DNA of 51,231 nt from Burkholderiales bacterium (GCA_016195825.1 JACPYV010000001.1:1-51231), one strand, 5' to 3'; shown: positions 8,693 through 18,234, numbered from the stretch's first letter. Program-made: numbers and translations. Notes: generated by a model from the letters alone, not told the origin.

Positions 8693-10186
8693 TCAGGCGC
8701 CCAGGTAGCGCCCGCGCAGATGGGCCTCGAAATGCGCCGGGTTCAGCGCCTCGCCGCTGGCGCGCTGCACCAGTTCCGGCGTCTCGTAGCGGCTGGCGTT
8801 CTGCCAGACCTGCGTGGACAGCCAGTCGAACACGCCGCCCAGTTCGCCGCGGGCGATCTGCGCGTCCAGCGTCGGCTGCTGCGCACGCATGGTCGCGAAC
8901 CACTGCGCCGCGTACATCGCACCCAGCGTGTAGCAGGGGAAGTAGCCGAACAGGCCGGCGGGCCAGTGCACGTCCTGCATTGGGCCGTCCTTGAAGTTGC
9001 CGCGGGTGTCCAGGCCCAGTAGCTCGGCCATGCCGGCATCCCACAGCGCGGGAATGTCGTCGACCTCGGCCTGGCCCTCGATCAGCGCGCGCTCGATGTC
9101 GAAGCGCAGCAGGATGTGGGCGGGGTAGGTCACCTCGTCGGCGTCCACGCGGATGTAGCCGGGCTGCACGCGTGTCAGCAGCTTGTGCAGGTTGCCGGGC
9201 GCGAAGGCGGGCTGGTCGCCGAAGTGCTTGATAAGCAGCGGCGCCAGCAGGCCGGCGAACGCCGGGTGGCTGCCCAGCTGCATCTCGAAGGACAGGCTCT
9301 GGCTCTCGTGGATGCCCATGGAGCGCGCACGGGCGATGGGCTGGCCCAGCAGGTCACGCGGCAGGCCTTGCTCGTAGCGGCCGTGGCCGGTCTCGTGGAT
9401 GACACCCATCAGCGCGGGCAGGAAGTTGTCCTCGCGGTAGCGCGTCGTCATGCGCACGTCCTCGGGCACGCCGCCGCAGAAGGGGTGGGTGCTCTCGTCC
9501 AGCCGGCCGGCGGCGAAGTCGAAGCCCATCAGCTGCATCGCGTCCAGGCCCAGCGCCTTCTGCGCCGCGACCGGGAAGGGACCGATCGGCTCGATGACGG
9601 TTTCCTGCGCCTGCTTCGCGATGACGTCGCGGATCAGCCCCGGCAGCCATTGCCGCAGCGGCGCGAAGGCGCGCTCCACGTCCGAGCTGCGCATGCCCGG
9701 CTCGTACTGGTCCAGCAGCGCGTCGTACTTGCTCAACCCCGTGCTCTGGGACAGCAACTCGGCCTCTTGCCGCGCAATCGCCAGCACTTCGCGCAGATTG
9801 GGTGCAAAGCCGGCCCAGTCGTTGGCCGGGCGCTGACTGCGCCAGGCGTGTTCGCAGCGGTTGTTGGCCAGGCTCTTGGCCTCCACCAGCGTCTGCGGCA
9901 GCGCGTTGGCGGCCCGCCAGGCGCGGCGGACCTCACGCAGGTTGGCGCGCTGCGTGTCGTCCAGCGGCTCGGCGGCGGCGGCATCCAGCAGGCCGGCCAG
10001 CGCCGGGTCGGTGGCCAACTGGTGCAACAGGCCATCCATCTCGGCCAGCGCCAGGCTGCGGGCCTCGTTGCCATGGGCCGGCATGTTGGCGGCCTGGTCC
10101 CACTGGGCGATGGACTGCAGGTGGCCGAGGCGGTACAGGCGCTGCTGGCGCGCGGCAAGGTCTTGGTAGGCGATTGTGGTGGTCAT
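8693..10186 (-). CDS. Carboxypeptidase M32 (Taq type)
   Basis: Peptidase family M32 zinc metallocarboxypeptidase, removing C-terminal residues in the cytoplasm. 497 residues, the usual length. The zinc motif HETGH lies at 264-268 and the third ligand Glu294 in GIHESQS; the family motif following HPF (234-236) is present. The ATG at 10186 overlaps the stop of the upstream membrane gene as ATGA; the frame remains open beyond it only as a shadow. Confident family call; physiological substrates are unknown. Confidence 0.94.
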   Translation of the reverse strand: MTTTIAYQDLAARQQRLYRLGHLQSIAQWDQAANMPAHGNEARSLALAEMDGLLHQLATDPALAGLLDAAAAEPLDDTQRANLREVRRAWRAANALPQTLVEAKSLANNRCEHAWRSQRPANDWAGFAPNLREVLAIARQEAELLSQSTGLSKYDALLDQYEPGMRSSDVERAFAPLRQWLPGLIRDVIAKQAQETVIEPIGPFPVAAQKALGLDAMQLMGFDFAAGRLDESTHPFCGGVPEDVRMTTRYREDNFLPALMGVIHETGHGRYEQGLPRDLLGQPIARARSMGIHESQSLSFEMQLGSHPAFAGLLAPLLIKHFGDQPAFAPGNLHKLLTRVQPGYIRVDADEVTYPAHILLRFDIERALIEGQAEVDDIPALWDAGMAELLGLDTRGNFKDGPMQDVHWPAGLFGYFPCYTLGAMYAAQWFATMRAQQPTLDAQIARGELGGVFDWLSTQVWQNASRYETPELVQRASGEALNPAHFEAHLRGRYLGA

Positions 10187-10680
10187 GACATCCAGGTTTC
10201 GGGAATGAACCAAAGCAAGGCGACGGTGAAACAGATGAAGCGCAGCCCCTTGCCCAGCGCCATCCAGCCCACACAGGGCCAGAACGGGAGCTTGAGCCAG
10301 CCGGCCACGGCGCACAGCGGGTCGCCCACGATGGGCAGCCAGCTCAGCAGGCAGGCCTTGGGGCCGAAACGTTTGAGCCAGGCCAGCGCGCGGGGGTTGG
10401 GCGGCTCGCGGTGCTTGAGCGCCTCCACGGCTTTCTCGGCGCCATAGCCCATCCACCAACTGGTCGCGCCGCCCAGCGTGTTGCCGAGGGTGGCCACGGC
10501 CATCACGGGCCAGAACATGCTCGGGTCGGCCTTGACGACGAGAAAGACCGCCGGCTCGGAGCCCAGCGGCAGCAGCGTGGCGGAGACGAACGTGACGATG
10601 AAGACCGCCACCAGCCCCACCTGGGGCAAGGCCAGGGCGGCAAGCAGATCGTGGACGAATTGACCGAGCCAGGCTTCCAT
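10183..10680 (-). CDS. YqaA-family membrane protein (DedA/SNARE-associated type)
   Basis: 165 residues with four or so membrane segments. The region TLLPLGSEPAVFL followed by a GNTLGG turn and a downstream basic RFGP motif resembles YqaA-type relatives of DedA proteins, thought to act as membrane transporters or lipid-handling proteins. It overlaps the carboxypeptidase by 4 bp and should be cotranslated with it. It starts only about 60 bp from the divergent dus gene. Confidence 0.8.
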   Translation of the reverse strand: MEAWLGQFVHDLLAALALPQVGLVAVFIVTFVSATLLPLGSEPAVFLVVKADPSMFWPVMAVATLGNTLGGATSWWMGYGAEKAVEALKHREPPNPRALAWLKRFGPKACLLSWLPIVGDPLCAVAGWLKLPFWPCVGWMALGKGLRFICFTVALLWFIPETWMS

Positions 10681-10687
10681 GTCGGCA

Positions 10688-10714
10688 TTGTGAGGGCGGG
10701 CGGATGGCTACAAT
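10688..10714 (+). promoter_or_regulatory. Candidate promoter of dusB-fis-purH
   Basis: TTGTGA (10688-10693), a 15-bp spacer and a good minus-10 TACAAT (10709-10714). Transcription starting near 10721 would leave only a short leader. The spacer is shorter than ideal, so the minus-35 assignment is weak. Confidence 0.45.
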
Positions 10715-10741
10715 GTCGCCTCTTTTTTGAGCAGACTCTTC

Positions 10742-11806
10742 GTGCAGACCGGCGTGCAAATTGGCCCCCATCTCCTTCCCAACCGGCTCTTCGTGGCGCC
10801 GATGGCGGGGGTGACGGACAGGCCCTTCCGCCAGCTCTGCCGCCGCCTGGGTGCGGGCTACGCGGTTAGCGAGATGGTCACGTCGCGCAAGGAGCTGTGG
10901 GGCAGCCTGAAGACCTCACGCCGCGCTGACCACGCAGGCGAGCCCGGGCCCATCGCCGTGCAGATCGCCGGTACCGACGCGGCCATGATGGCCGAGGCCG
11001 CCGCCTACAACATCGACCGCGGCGCGCAGATCATCGACATCAACATGGGCTGCCCGGCCAAGAAGGTCTGCAACAAGTGGGCGGGCTCGGCGCTGATGCG
11101 CAACGAGGCACTGGCCCTGGAGATCGTGGAGGCCGTCGTGGTCCAGTGCGCGCCTCGTGGCGTGCCGGTCACGCTGAAGATGCGCATCGGGTGGAGCGCC
11201 GACGATCGCAACGCGCTGCGCCTGGCGCGGCTGTTCGAGGCTGCCGGCATCGCCATGCTGACCATCCACGGCCGCACGCGCGAGCAGGGCTACAAGGGCC
11301 TGGCCGAGTACGACACGATTGCCGCGGTGAAGGCTGCGCTTGCCATCCCCGTCGTCGCCAACGGCGACATCGACAGCCCCGAGAAGGCGCGTGACGTGCT
11401 GGCCTACACCGGCGCCGACGCGCTGATGATCGGCCGCGCGGCTCAGGGTCGGCCCTGGATCTTCCGCGAGGTGACACATTTTTTGGCGACGGGCGAACAC
11501 CTAGCGGCGCCCACGGTCACCGAAGCACGAGACTGGCTCACCGAGCACCTGCACGACCACTATGGCCTGTACGGCGAGCGCAGCGGTGTGCGCAGTGCCC
11601 GCAAGCACATTGGCTGGGCCGTGCGCGGCCTGCCGGGCGGCGAGGACTTCCGCCAACACATGAACACGCTGGAGCGCTGCGACTTGCAGTTGCAGGCTCT
11701 GCGGGGCTGGTTCGACGAACTCGGCCAGACCCACGACCGGCTGCCTCCTGCCGAGGCGGCCAACGACGACGACGAAGCCCAGGCCCACGAAGCCTGCGCC
11801 GCCTGA
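10742..11806 (+). CDS. dusB: tRNA-dihydrouridine synthase, DusB type
   Basis: An FMN enzyme that reduces specific uridines in tRNA. The family start of the barrel, APMAGVTDRPFR, and the catalytic-cysteine motif NMGCPAKKV are clear; the FMN phosphate site is ADALMIGRAAQGRPW. About 354 residues, with an acidic Ala/Glu-rich tail. Start choice is uncertain: TTG 10727, GTG 10742 and GTG 10754 are in frame and none has a convincing ribosome site; family alignment fits 10742 or 10754. It is followed by fis at 21 bp, the classic dusB-fis order. Confidence 0.93.
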   Translation: MQTGVQIGPHLLPNRLFVAPMAGVTDRPFRQLCRRLGAGYAVSEMVTSRKELWGSLKTSRRADHAGEPGPIAVQIAGTDAAMMAEAAAYNIDRGAQIIDINMGCPAKKVCNKWAGSALMRNEALALEIVEAVVVQCAPRGVPVTLKMRIGWSADDRNALRLARLFEAAGIAMLTIHGRTREQGYKGLAEYDTIAAVKAALAIPVVANGDIDSPEKARDVLAYTGADALMIGRAAQGRPWIFREVTHFLATGEHLAAPTVTEARDWLTEHLHDHYGLYGERSGVRSARKHIGWAVRGLPGGEDFRQHMNTLERCDLQLQALRGWFDELGQTHDRLPPAEAANDDDEAQAHEACAA

Positions 11807-11827
11807 CGAAATCCATTCGCTCCTGTC

Positions 11828-12079
11828 ATGAGTGCCCAGAAGAACACCAATCCGCCCAACCCCATCGACGCCTGCGTGCGCGACAACCTCGAAGCCTTCT
11901 TCCGCGACCTCGACGGCCAGGAGCCGCACTCCATGCACGAGATGCTGGTCAAGCTGGTCGAGAAGCCGCTGTTCGAGATCGTCATGCGTGAAGCCAGCGG
12001 CAACCAGAGCAAGGCGGCGCAGTGGCTGGGCATCAACCGCAATACGCTGCGCCGCAAGCTCACCGATCACAACCTCTAG
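11828..12079 (+). CDS. fis: Fis family DNA-binding protein
   Basis: 83 residues. The C-terminal helix-turn-helix reads NQSKAAQWLGINRNTLRRKL, as in Fis and the NtrC C-terminal domain; the N-terminal part is the dimerisation region. Fis is a nucleoid protein that bends DNA and modulates rRNA and other promoters. It sits between dusB and purH with gaps of 21 and 6 bp, so one transcript is likely. Confidence 0.93.
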   Translation: MSAQKNTNPPNPIDACVRDNLEAFFRDLDGQEPHSMHEMLVKLVEKPLFEIVMREASGNQSKAAQWLGINRNTLRRKLTDHNL

Positions 12080-12085
12080 GCCGTC

Positions 12086-13663
12086 ATGCAACTCACCGCA
12101 CTTCTTTCCGTCTCTGACAAGACCGGCATCCTCGAATTCGCCAAGGAGCTGCACGCTCTGGGTACGAAGCTGCTGTCCACCGGCGGCACCGCCAAGCTGC
12201 TGGCCGACGCCGGCCTGCCCGTGACCGAGGTGGCCGAGCACACCGGCTTTCCGGAAATGATGGACGGCCGCGTGAAGACGCTGCACCCCAAGATCCACGG
12301 CGGTCTGCTGGCACGCAGTGACACGCCCGAGCATGTGGCGGCCATGGAGCAGCACGGCATCACGCGCATCGACATCCTGGCCGTCAACCTCTACCCCTTC
12401 GAGGCTACGGTGGCCAAGCCCGGCTGCACGCTGGAAGACGCCATCGAGAACATCGACATCGGCGGCCCGGCCATGGTGCGCAGCGCGGCCAAGAACTGGA
12501 AGGACGTGACGGTGCTGACCGACGCGGCCCAGTACGCCGCCGTGCTGGACGAGCTGAAGGCTCACGGCAAGACCAGCGACAAGACGCGCTTTGCCGCCTC
12601 GGTCGCTGCGTTCAATCGCATCGCGCAGTACGACGCCGCGATCAGCAACTATTTGTCGGCGCTGCAGGACGACGGCAGCAAGGCCGAGTACCCGGCACAG
12701 ATGAATTCCACCTTCGTGAAGGTGCAGGACCTGCGTTACGGCGAGAACTCGCACCAGAGCGCCGCTCTCTACCGCGACTTGTTCCCGGCGCCGGGCTCGC
12801 TGGTCACGGGCAAGCAGCTGCAAGGCAAAGAGCTGAGCTACAACAACATCGCCGATGCCGACGCAGCCTGGGAGTGCGTGAAGAGCTTCGACGTGCCCGC
12901 CTGCGTCATCGTCAAGCATGCCAACCCCTGCGGCGTGGCCGTGGGCGCGAATCCGGCCGAGGCCTACAGCAAGGCCTTCAAGACCGACCCCACGAGTGCC
13001 TTCGGCGGCATCATCGCCTTCAATCGCGAGGTGGACGGCGCCGCGGCCCAACTGGTCAGCAAGCAGTTCGTCGAGGTGCTGATGGCGCCGTCTTTCAGCG
13101 CCGAGGCGCTGGAGATCTTCAAGGGCAAGGTGAATGTGCGCCTGCTGCAGATCGCACTGCCGCCGGGCGGTGCCCGTCCGTGGGACCAGGGCCGCAACGC
13201 CGGCGACAGCAAGCGCGTTGGCTCCGGCCTGCTGCTGCAGACATCCGACAATCACTTCCTGAAGAAGGAAGACCTCAAGATCGTCACGACGCTGCAGCCC
13301 ACGCCGCAGCAGCTCGACGACCTGATGTTCGCCTGGACCGTGGCTCAGTACGTGAAGAGCAATGCCATCGTCTTCTGCGGCAGTGGCATGACGCTGGGCG
13401 TGGGCGCAGGCCAGATGAGCCGCCTGGACTCGGCCCGCATCGCGTCCATCAAGGCCCAGCATGCCGGTCTGAGTCTGGTCGGTTCGGCGGTCGCCAGCGA
13501 TGCCTTCTTCCCGTTCCGCGACGGGCTGGACGTGCTGGCCGATGCGGGCGCTACCTGCGTCATCCAGCCGGGCGGCTCTATGCGTGACGACGAGGTCATC
13601 GCCGCGGCCAACGAGCGTGGCATCGCGATGGTGCTGACCGGCGTGCGGCACTTCCGTCACTGA
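12086..13663 (+). CDS. purH: Bifunctional AICAR formyltransferase / IMP cyclohydrolase PurH
   Basis: Catalyses the last two steps of de novo purine synthesis: 10-formyl-THF-dependent formylation of AICAR and ring closure to IMP. 525 residues, the full family length. The N-terminal MGS-like cyclohydrolase domain begins with [11 protein letters not shown] and STGGTAKLL; the C-terminal transformylase has the catalytic Lys-His in [12 protein letters not shown] and ends in GVRHFRH. It starts 6 bp after fis. In many relatives ruvC follows purH directly; here about 7 kb intervenes. Confidence 0.97.
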   Translation: MQLTALLSVSDKTGILEFAKELHALGTKLLSTGGTAKLLADAGLPVTEVAEHTGFPEMMDGRVKTLHPKIHGGLLARSDTPEHVAAMEQHGITRIDILAVNLYPFEATVAKPGCTLEDAIENIDIGGPAMVRSAAKNWKDVTVLTDAAQYAAVLDELKAHGKTSDKTRFAASVAAFNRIAQYDAAISNYLSALQDDGSKAEYPAQMNSTFVKVQDLRYGENSHQSAALYRDLFPAPGSLVTGKQLQGKELSYNNIADADAAWECVKSFDVPACVIVKHANPCGVAVGANPAEAYSKAFKTDPTSAFGGIIAFNREVDGAAAQLVSKQFVEVLMAPSFSAEALEIFKGKVNVRLLQIALPPGGARPWDQGRNAGDSKRVGSGLLLQTSDNHFLKKEDLKIVTTLQPTPQQLDDLMFAWTVAQYVKSNAIVFCGSGMTLGVGAGQMSRLDSARIASIKAQHAGLSLVGSAVASDAFFPFRDGLDVLADAGATCVIQPGGSMRDDEVIAAANERGIAMVLTGVRHFRH

Positions 13664-13777
13664 TTGCTGTCACCTGCGCGACTAGACGCAGTCCTCTAGT
13701 CCAGGGCCGGCCCTCATGGTGAGGCGCCGGCTTGCGGTTAGCCTCCAGGCATCAAGAAGAGAGCCGGAGACAAGCCG

Positions 13778-15187
13778 ATGGACACCGCGCTGCAGGAACG
13801 CCTGCACCTGGCGCTGCTGGCGCAGCGCCGCGCCTTCGAGGCCGAACGCATGCCTGCGTACGAGGTGCGCCGCGACCGCCTGCGGCGTCTGCTCGCCATG
13901 ACGCGCCAGCACGGCGAAGCCCTCGCTGCGGCCATGGCCCAGGACTTCGGTCACCGTGCCCGCCAGGAATCGCTGCTGGCCGACATCTTCACCGTCGAGG
14001 CTGGCACGCGCCACGCGTTGAAGCACCTGCGCCGCTGGATGAAGACGCGCCGCGTGGCCACGCCGCTGCACTTCCTGCCCGGCCGCAATGTGCTGATGCG
14101 ACAGCCGCTGGGCGTCGTGGGCATCGTCTCGCCCTGGAACTACCCCTACTACCTGGCCATGGAGCCGGCCGTCGCCGCGCTGGCAGCCGGCAACCGCGTG
14201 CTGATCAAGCCGTCCGAGCTGACGCCGGCCACGTCTGAGCTGCTGGCCCGCCTCGTCGCCGAGCGTTTCGCACCCGAGGAGATGCTCGTCATCACTGGCG
14301 ACGCCGAGGTCGGCAAGGCCTTCACGGAGCTGCCGCTCGACCACCTGTTCTTCACCGGCTCCACGGCCGTCGGCCGGTACGTCGCGCAGGCCGCGGCGAA
14401 GAATCTGACGCCGGTCACGCTGGAACTGGGTGGCAAATCGCCGGCCATTGTCGACCGCAGCTGCAACCTGGAACTGACCGCCTCGCGCCTGGCCTTCGGC
14501 AAGCTCTTCAACGCCGGCCAGACCTGCGTCGCACCCGACTACCTGCTGGTGCCCAAGGAATTGGTCGAGCCGCTGAGCCAGCGGATCCTGGCCGAGATGC
14601 GCCGCATGTACCCGCGCATCGCCGGCAACGCGGACTACACCAGCATCGCCACGCCGCGCCACCACGCGCGGCTGCAAGGGCTGATCGACGATGCCGCCAG
14701 CCGCGGCGCGCGCGTGCTGCGCAGCCACGACGAGCAGCCGACCGACCGACGCCTCGTGCCTGCGCTGCTGCTGGGCGTGCCGCCCGAGGCCACAGTGATG
14801 CAGGAGGAAATCTTCGGCCCGCTGCTGCCCGTCGTCGGCTACGACACGGTGAACGACGCGCTGGCCCACGTCAACCGCGGCGACCGCCCGCTGGCGCTGT
14901 ACTGGTTCGGCCAGGACGGCGCTGCTCGTGACCATGTGATGCGCGAAACCCATGCTGGCGGCGTGACCGTCAACGACTGCCTGTGGCACCTGGGCCAGGA
15001 GGACCAGCCCTTCGGCGGCGTGGGCGCCAGCGGCATGGGCTCGTACCACGGAGAGTGGGGCTTCCGCACCTTCAGCAAGGAGAAGCCGCTGTTCATCCAG
15101 TCGCGCCTTGCCGGCACCCGGCTGTTCCAGCCCCCGTACGGCGCCACGTTTGAGCGCCTGCTATCTCTGTTGAAGAAGGTGGTGTGA
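13778..15187 (+). CDS. Aldehyde dehydrogenase, coniferyl-aldehyde-dehydrogenase-like
   Basis: A 469-residue NAD(P)-dependent aldehyde dehydrogenase without signal peptide. Catalytic residues are visible: Asn121 in PWNYP, Lys144 in IKPSE, Glu216 in LELGGKSP and nucleophile Cys250 in NAGQTCVAPDY; EEIFGP follows. The short N-terminus and the tail with a Pro-Tyr-rich end fit the CalB-like branch, which oxidises coniferyl and other aromatic or long aldehydes. GGAGA precedes the ATG. Its TGA overlaps the next gene's ATG by one base, which ties it to the Tat protein and GMC dehydrogenase. True substrate uncertain. Confidence 0.9.
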   Translation: MDTALQERLHLALLAQRRAFEAERMPAYEVRRDRLRRLLAMTRQHGEALAAAMAQDFGHRARQESLLADIFTVEAGTRHALKHLRRWMKTRRVATPLHFLPGRNVLMRQPLGVVGIVSPWNYPYYLAMEPAVAALAAGNRVLIKPSELTPATSELLARLVAERFAPEEMLVITGDAEVGKAFTELPLDHLFFTGSTAVGRYVAQAAAKNLTPVTLELGGKSPAIVDRSCNLELTASRLAFGKLFNAGQTCVAPDYLLVPKELVEPLSQRILAEMRRMYPRIAGNADYTSIATPRHHARLQGLIDDAASRGARVLRSHDEQPTDRRLVPALLLGVPPEATVMQEEIFGPLLPVVGYDTVNDALAHVNRGDRPLALYWFGQDGAARDHVMRETHAGGVTVNDCLWHLGQEDQPFGGVGASGMGSYHGEWGFRTFSKEKPLFIQSRLAGTRLFQPPYGATFERLLSLLKKVV

Positions 15188-15696
15188 TGCAACGCCGACG
15201 ACTCCTGAAGTTGGGCCTGGGTGCTGCCGTCGTCATCGGCATTGCAGGTGCGGGTGTGGCCCTCATCAAGCCGGGCCTGGTGGACGGCAAGCTCAGCCCC
15301 GGCTCGCGCGACCTGATGCGCGCCGCCGCGCAGGCCGTGCTGTCGGACCTGCTGCCACCACCCGGCGCCGCCCGCGAGGCCGCGCTGCAAGGCCAGCTCG
15401 CACGGCTGGACGCCACCCTCGCCGGCTTCCCCGCCGCCACGCGCAAGGAGCTGTCTGACGCGCTCGGCCTGCTGGGCACGGCAGCGGGCCGCTTCGCGCT
15501 CGTGGGGCTGTCCAAACCCTGGGCCGAGGCCAGCCCGCAGGATGTGCAGCAGGCGCTCGACGCGATGCGCCTGTCTGGCTCCAACACGAAGCAGCAGATT
15601 TACCACGCGCTGCGCGACCTGAACGCGATCGCCTTCTTCACCGAGCCGATCAACTGGCAGACGGCGGGCTACGCCGGCCCGAGAGAGATTCCATGA
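15187..15696 (+). CDS. Tat-exported small subunit of a GMC dehydrogenase
   Basis: 169 residues starting with a twin-arginine type signal (RRRLLKLG, then a hydrophobic stretch to about residue 28). The helical remainder ends in INWQTAGYAGP, resembling the small (subunit 3 / gamma) proteins of membrane flavin dehydrogenases such as gluconate and FAD-glucose dehydrogenases, which carry the signal used to export the flavoprotein. It overlaps the GMC gene by ATGA, the arrangement expected for such a pair. No cytochrome subunit is adjacent. Confidence 0.8.
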   Translation: MQRRRLLKLGLGAAVVIGIAGAGVALIKPGLVDGKLSPGSRDLMRAAAQAVLSDLLPPPGAAREAALQGQLARLDATLAGFPAATRKELSDALGLLGTAAGRFALVGLSKPWAEASPQDVQQALDAMRLSGSNTKQQIYHALRDLNAIAFFTEPINWQTAGYAGPREIP

Positions 15697-17303
15697 GCAG
15701 CCTGCCCGACCCCATCCTCGACGGCCTGCAGCGTGGCTGGAAGGTGCACGGCGGCCCGCACGCCGCATTGCCCGCTACGCTGGACTGCGACGTCGCCATC
15801 GTCGGCAGCGGCGCCGGTGCCGGCATCACGGCCGAGATGCTGGCCCGTGCGGGCCTGAAGATCGTCATCATCGAAGAAGGCCCGCTGCGGTCGAGCAGCC
15901 AGTTCAAGCAGCGCGAGGCTGATGCCTATCCGCAGCTCTACCAGGAGTCCGGCGGCCGCAAGACGGTCGACCAGGCCATGAACATCCTGCAGGGTCGCTG
16001 CGTGGGCGGCTCGACGACGGTCAACTGGACCGGTTCCTTCCGCACACCGCCCGACGCGTTGGCCTACTGGGGCGACAAGTTCGGCCTGACCGACTTCAAC
16101 GAGGCCGCGATGGCGCCCTGGTTCGAGCAAGCCGAGCGGCGGCTGAACATCGGCGACTGGCTGACCGACCCGAACGAGAACAACGACGTGCTGCGCCGCG
16201 GTGCGGCCAAGCTGGGCATCCCGACCAAGGTCGTGCGGCGCAACGTCAAAGGTTGTTGGAACCTTGGCTCCTGCGGCATGGGCTGCCCCACCAACGCCAA
16301 GCAGTCCATGCTGGTCAGCACGTTGCCCGCGGCGCTGGACCTGGGCGCGACGATGCTGGTGCAGACGCGCGCCGCGCGGCTGGAGCTGCAGGGTGAGCAG
16401 GTCACGGCGCTCGTCGCCGAGCCCGTCGCGCTGGACGGCACGGTCACCGGCGCAGCCGTGCGCGTCAAGGCCCGGCACTACGTCGTCGCCGGCGGCGCAA
16501 TCAACTCGCCCGCGCTGCTGCTGCGCTCCAATGCGCCCGATCCGCACGGCCTGCTGGGTAAGCGCACCTTCCTGCATCCCACCGCGGGCGGCGTCGCGCT
16601 GTTCGACCACGACGTCGCTGGCTGGGCCGGTGCGCCGCTGTCGGTGTTCTGCGACCACTTCCTGCACACCGGGCCCATCGACGGTCCCGTGGGCTACAAG
16701 CTGGAGGTTGCACCGGTGCACCCGGCCTTCGCGCTGACCAACGGCGGCGGCATCGGCGCCGAGCTGGCCCAGCGTGCCCGCGACATGCCGCGCACTCAAC
16801 TGATGATCGGGCTGCTGCGCGACGGCTTCCATGCCGAGGCGGCCGGCGGCACCGTCAAGCTGCGCAGCGACGGCACGCCGCAGCTGGACTACGTGCTGAC
16901 GGACTACCTGCTCGACGGCGCGCGCCGCGCCTACGTGACCATGGCCGAGATCCAGTTCGCTGCAGGCGCCAAGACCGTGCGGCCGGTCCACGAGCAGGCG
17001 AGCGGGTATGCCAACCTCGCTGAAGCCAAGCAGGGCATCGCGGGCCTGACGATGAAGCCCTTCCTCGCCACGGTCGGCAGCGCCCACGTGATGGGTGGCT
17101 GCACGATGGCGGCCGATGCGGGTCGCGGCGTCGTGCGGCCAGACGGCCAGCACTGGCAACTGGCCAACCTGTCGGTGCACGACGGCTCGCTGTTCCCGAC
17201 CAGCTTGGGCGCCAACCCACAGCTGACGGTGTACGGCCTGGCCACGCGGCTCAGCAGCGGCCTGATCCAGCGCCTGGGCGCCAAGGCGGTGACGCTGGCC
17301 TGA
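15693..17303 (+). CDS. GMC-family FAD dehydrogenase with C-x5-C-x3-C cluster motif
   Basis: 536 residues. FAD-binding VGSGAGAG lies at 37-44; the GMC C-terminal part shows HVMGGCTM and VHDGSLFPTSLGANP. The protein has no signal peptide. Cys188, Cys194 and Cys198 form C-x5-C-x3-C, the spacing known to bind a [3Fe-4S] cluster in the catalytic subunit of bacterial FAD-glucose dehydrogenase. With the overlapping Tat protein it probably forms an exported alcohol or sugar dehydrogenase delivering electrons to quinone or a periplasmic carrier. The aldehyde dehydrogenase upstream suggests an alcohol substrate; this is inference. Confidence 0.88.
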   Translation: MSSLPDPILDGLQRGWKVHGGPHAALPATLDCDVAIVGSGAGAGITAEMLARAGLKIVIIEEGPLRSSSQFKQREADAYPQLYQESGGRKTVDQAMNILQGRCVGGSTTVNWTGSFRTPPDALAYWGDKFGLTDFNEAAMAPWFEQAERRLNIGDWLTDPNENNDVLRRGAAKLGIPTKVVRRNVKGCWNLGSCGMGCPTNAKQSMLVSTLPAALDLGATMLVQTRAARLELQGEQVTALVAEPVALDGTVTGAAVRVKARHYVVAGGAINSPALLLRSNAPDPHGLLGKRTFLHPTAGGVALFDHDVAGWAGAPLSVFCDHFLHTGPIDGPVGYKLEVAPVHPAFALTNGGGIGAELAQRARDMPRTQLMIGLLRDGFHAEAAGGTVKLRSDGTPQLDYVLTDYLLDGARRAYVTMAEIQFAAGAKTVRPVHEQASGYANLAEAKQGIAGLTMKPFLATVGSAHVMGGCTMAADAGRGVVRPDGQHWQLANLSVHDGSLFPTSLGANPQLTVYGLATRLSSGLIQRLGAKAVTLA

Positions 17304-17320
17304 CGGCGAGAATCGTCGGC

Positions 17321-17848
17321 ATGCCGACGATCCGCCCAGCCCGCTCCCAGGACGCTCTCCTGCTTGCGTCGTTCGCCGCCCAGGCGTTCACCGACACCTA
17401 TCGCGATCTGAGCGATGCACAGGAGATCGCCGGCTATGTCGACGAGCATTTCCAGCCCGGCATCATGGCCACCGTCATCGGCGATCCCGCCTGCTCGACG
17501 CTGTTGGCCTGGGTGGGTGACCAACTGGCCGGCTATGCCATCCTGAAGGCCGAGCCAGCGCCGGCCTGCGTGACCACGCCAGCGCCGCTGAAACTGTGGC
17601 GCCTCTACCTGGGCCAGGGCTTCATCGGCCAGGGGCTGGGCGCACGGCTGATGCGGGAGGTCCACGTCGAGGCACGGCGCCGCGGCGCGCAGACCTTGTG
17701 GCTGGGCGTCTACGATCGCAACGTGCGGGCCGTGCAGTTCTACGAACGCTTCGGCTTCATCAAGGTCGGTGGTCAGGAGTTCCTGTTCGGCGGCCAGATC
17801 TACATCGACCCGGTCTATGCGGCCGCCGTGGAAAGTGAACGACCATGA
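17321..17848 (+). CDS. GNAT family N-acetyltransferase
   Basis: 175 residues with the GNAT acetyl-CoA motif (GFIGQGLGARLM) and the later NVRAVQFYERFGF helix. Transfers an acetyl group from acetyl-CoA to an amine of unknown identity. It starts 17 bp after the GMC gene and overlaps the next gene by ATGA, so it is probably part of the same transcript. Confidence 0.9.
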   Translation: MPTIRPARSQDALLLASFAAQAFTDTYRDLSDAQEIAGYVDEHFQPGIMATVIGDPACSTLLAWVGDQLAGYAILKAEPAPACVTTPAPLKLWRLYLGQGFIGQGLGARLMREVHVEARRRGAQTLWLGVYDRNVRAVQFYERFGFIKVGGQEFLFGGQIYIDPVYAAAVESERP

Positions 17849-18234
17849 TCGAAGGTTCCTGTCACTGCGGCAGCGCCCATTGGCGCTTTGATGGCCAACC
17901 CGACGGCGCGACCGCCTGCAACTGCACCATCTGCCGCCGCTACGGCGCGCTGTGGGCGTATGACTATGTGGACGAAGGCATCCATGTGCGCGGCCTCACC
18001 CAGGCCTACATCCGCGGCAAGGCCATCGAGTTCCACTTCTGCCCGCGCTGCGGCTGCGTGGCCTACTGGCTGGCGCTGCGGCTCGGCGACGATGGCCGCC
18101 GCCGCATTGCCGTCAACCTGCGCCTGGCCGAACCGGGCGCAGTGGGCAGCATCCCCATCGACCATTTTGACGGCCTGGACAGCTTCGACGACCTGCCGCG
18201 CGACGGGCGCTGCGTGTCGGACTATTGGTTCTAG
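17845..18234 (+). CDS. GFA (CENP-V/GFA) domain zinc protein
   Basis: 129 residues with the GFA zinc pattern: Cys6 and Cys8 (SCHCG), Cys25, Cys27 and Cys30 (CNCTIC), Cys66 and Cys69 (CPRCGC). Members are compared with glutathione-dependent formaldehyde-activating enzyme, but most have no proven reaction. A link to aldehyde chemistry in the dehydrogenase cassette upstream is possible but unproven. Confidence 0.9.
   Translation: MIEGSCHCGSAHWRFDGQPDGATACNCTICRRYGALWAYDYVDEGIHVRGLTQAYIRGKAIEFHFCPRCGCVAYWLALRLGDDGRRRIAVNLRLAEPGAVGSIPIDHFDGLDSFDDLPRDGRCVSDYWF

Noticed and set aside
10187-10771. Upstream extension of the M32 carboxypeptidase
   Set aside because: The extension is an out-of-frame reading of the YqaA-like gene; the family N-terminus begins at 10186.
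11501-13660. A 719-codon minus-strand frame opposite fis-purH
   Set aside because: It is His/Gln/Arg/Val-rich with no domain, and lies exactly opposite dusB, fis and purH, which have clear motifs; a high-GC shadow frame.
13680-13701. GACTAGA/TCTAGTC inverted repeat after purH
   Set aside because: A 7-bp stem without a T tract; too weak to call a terminator or operator.
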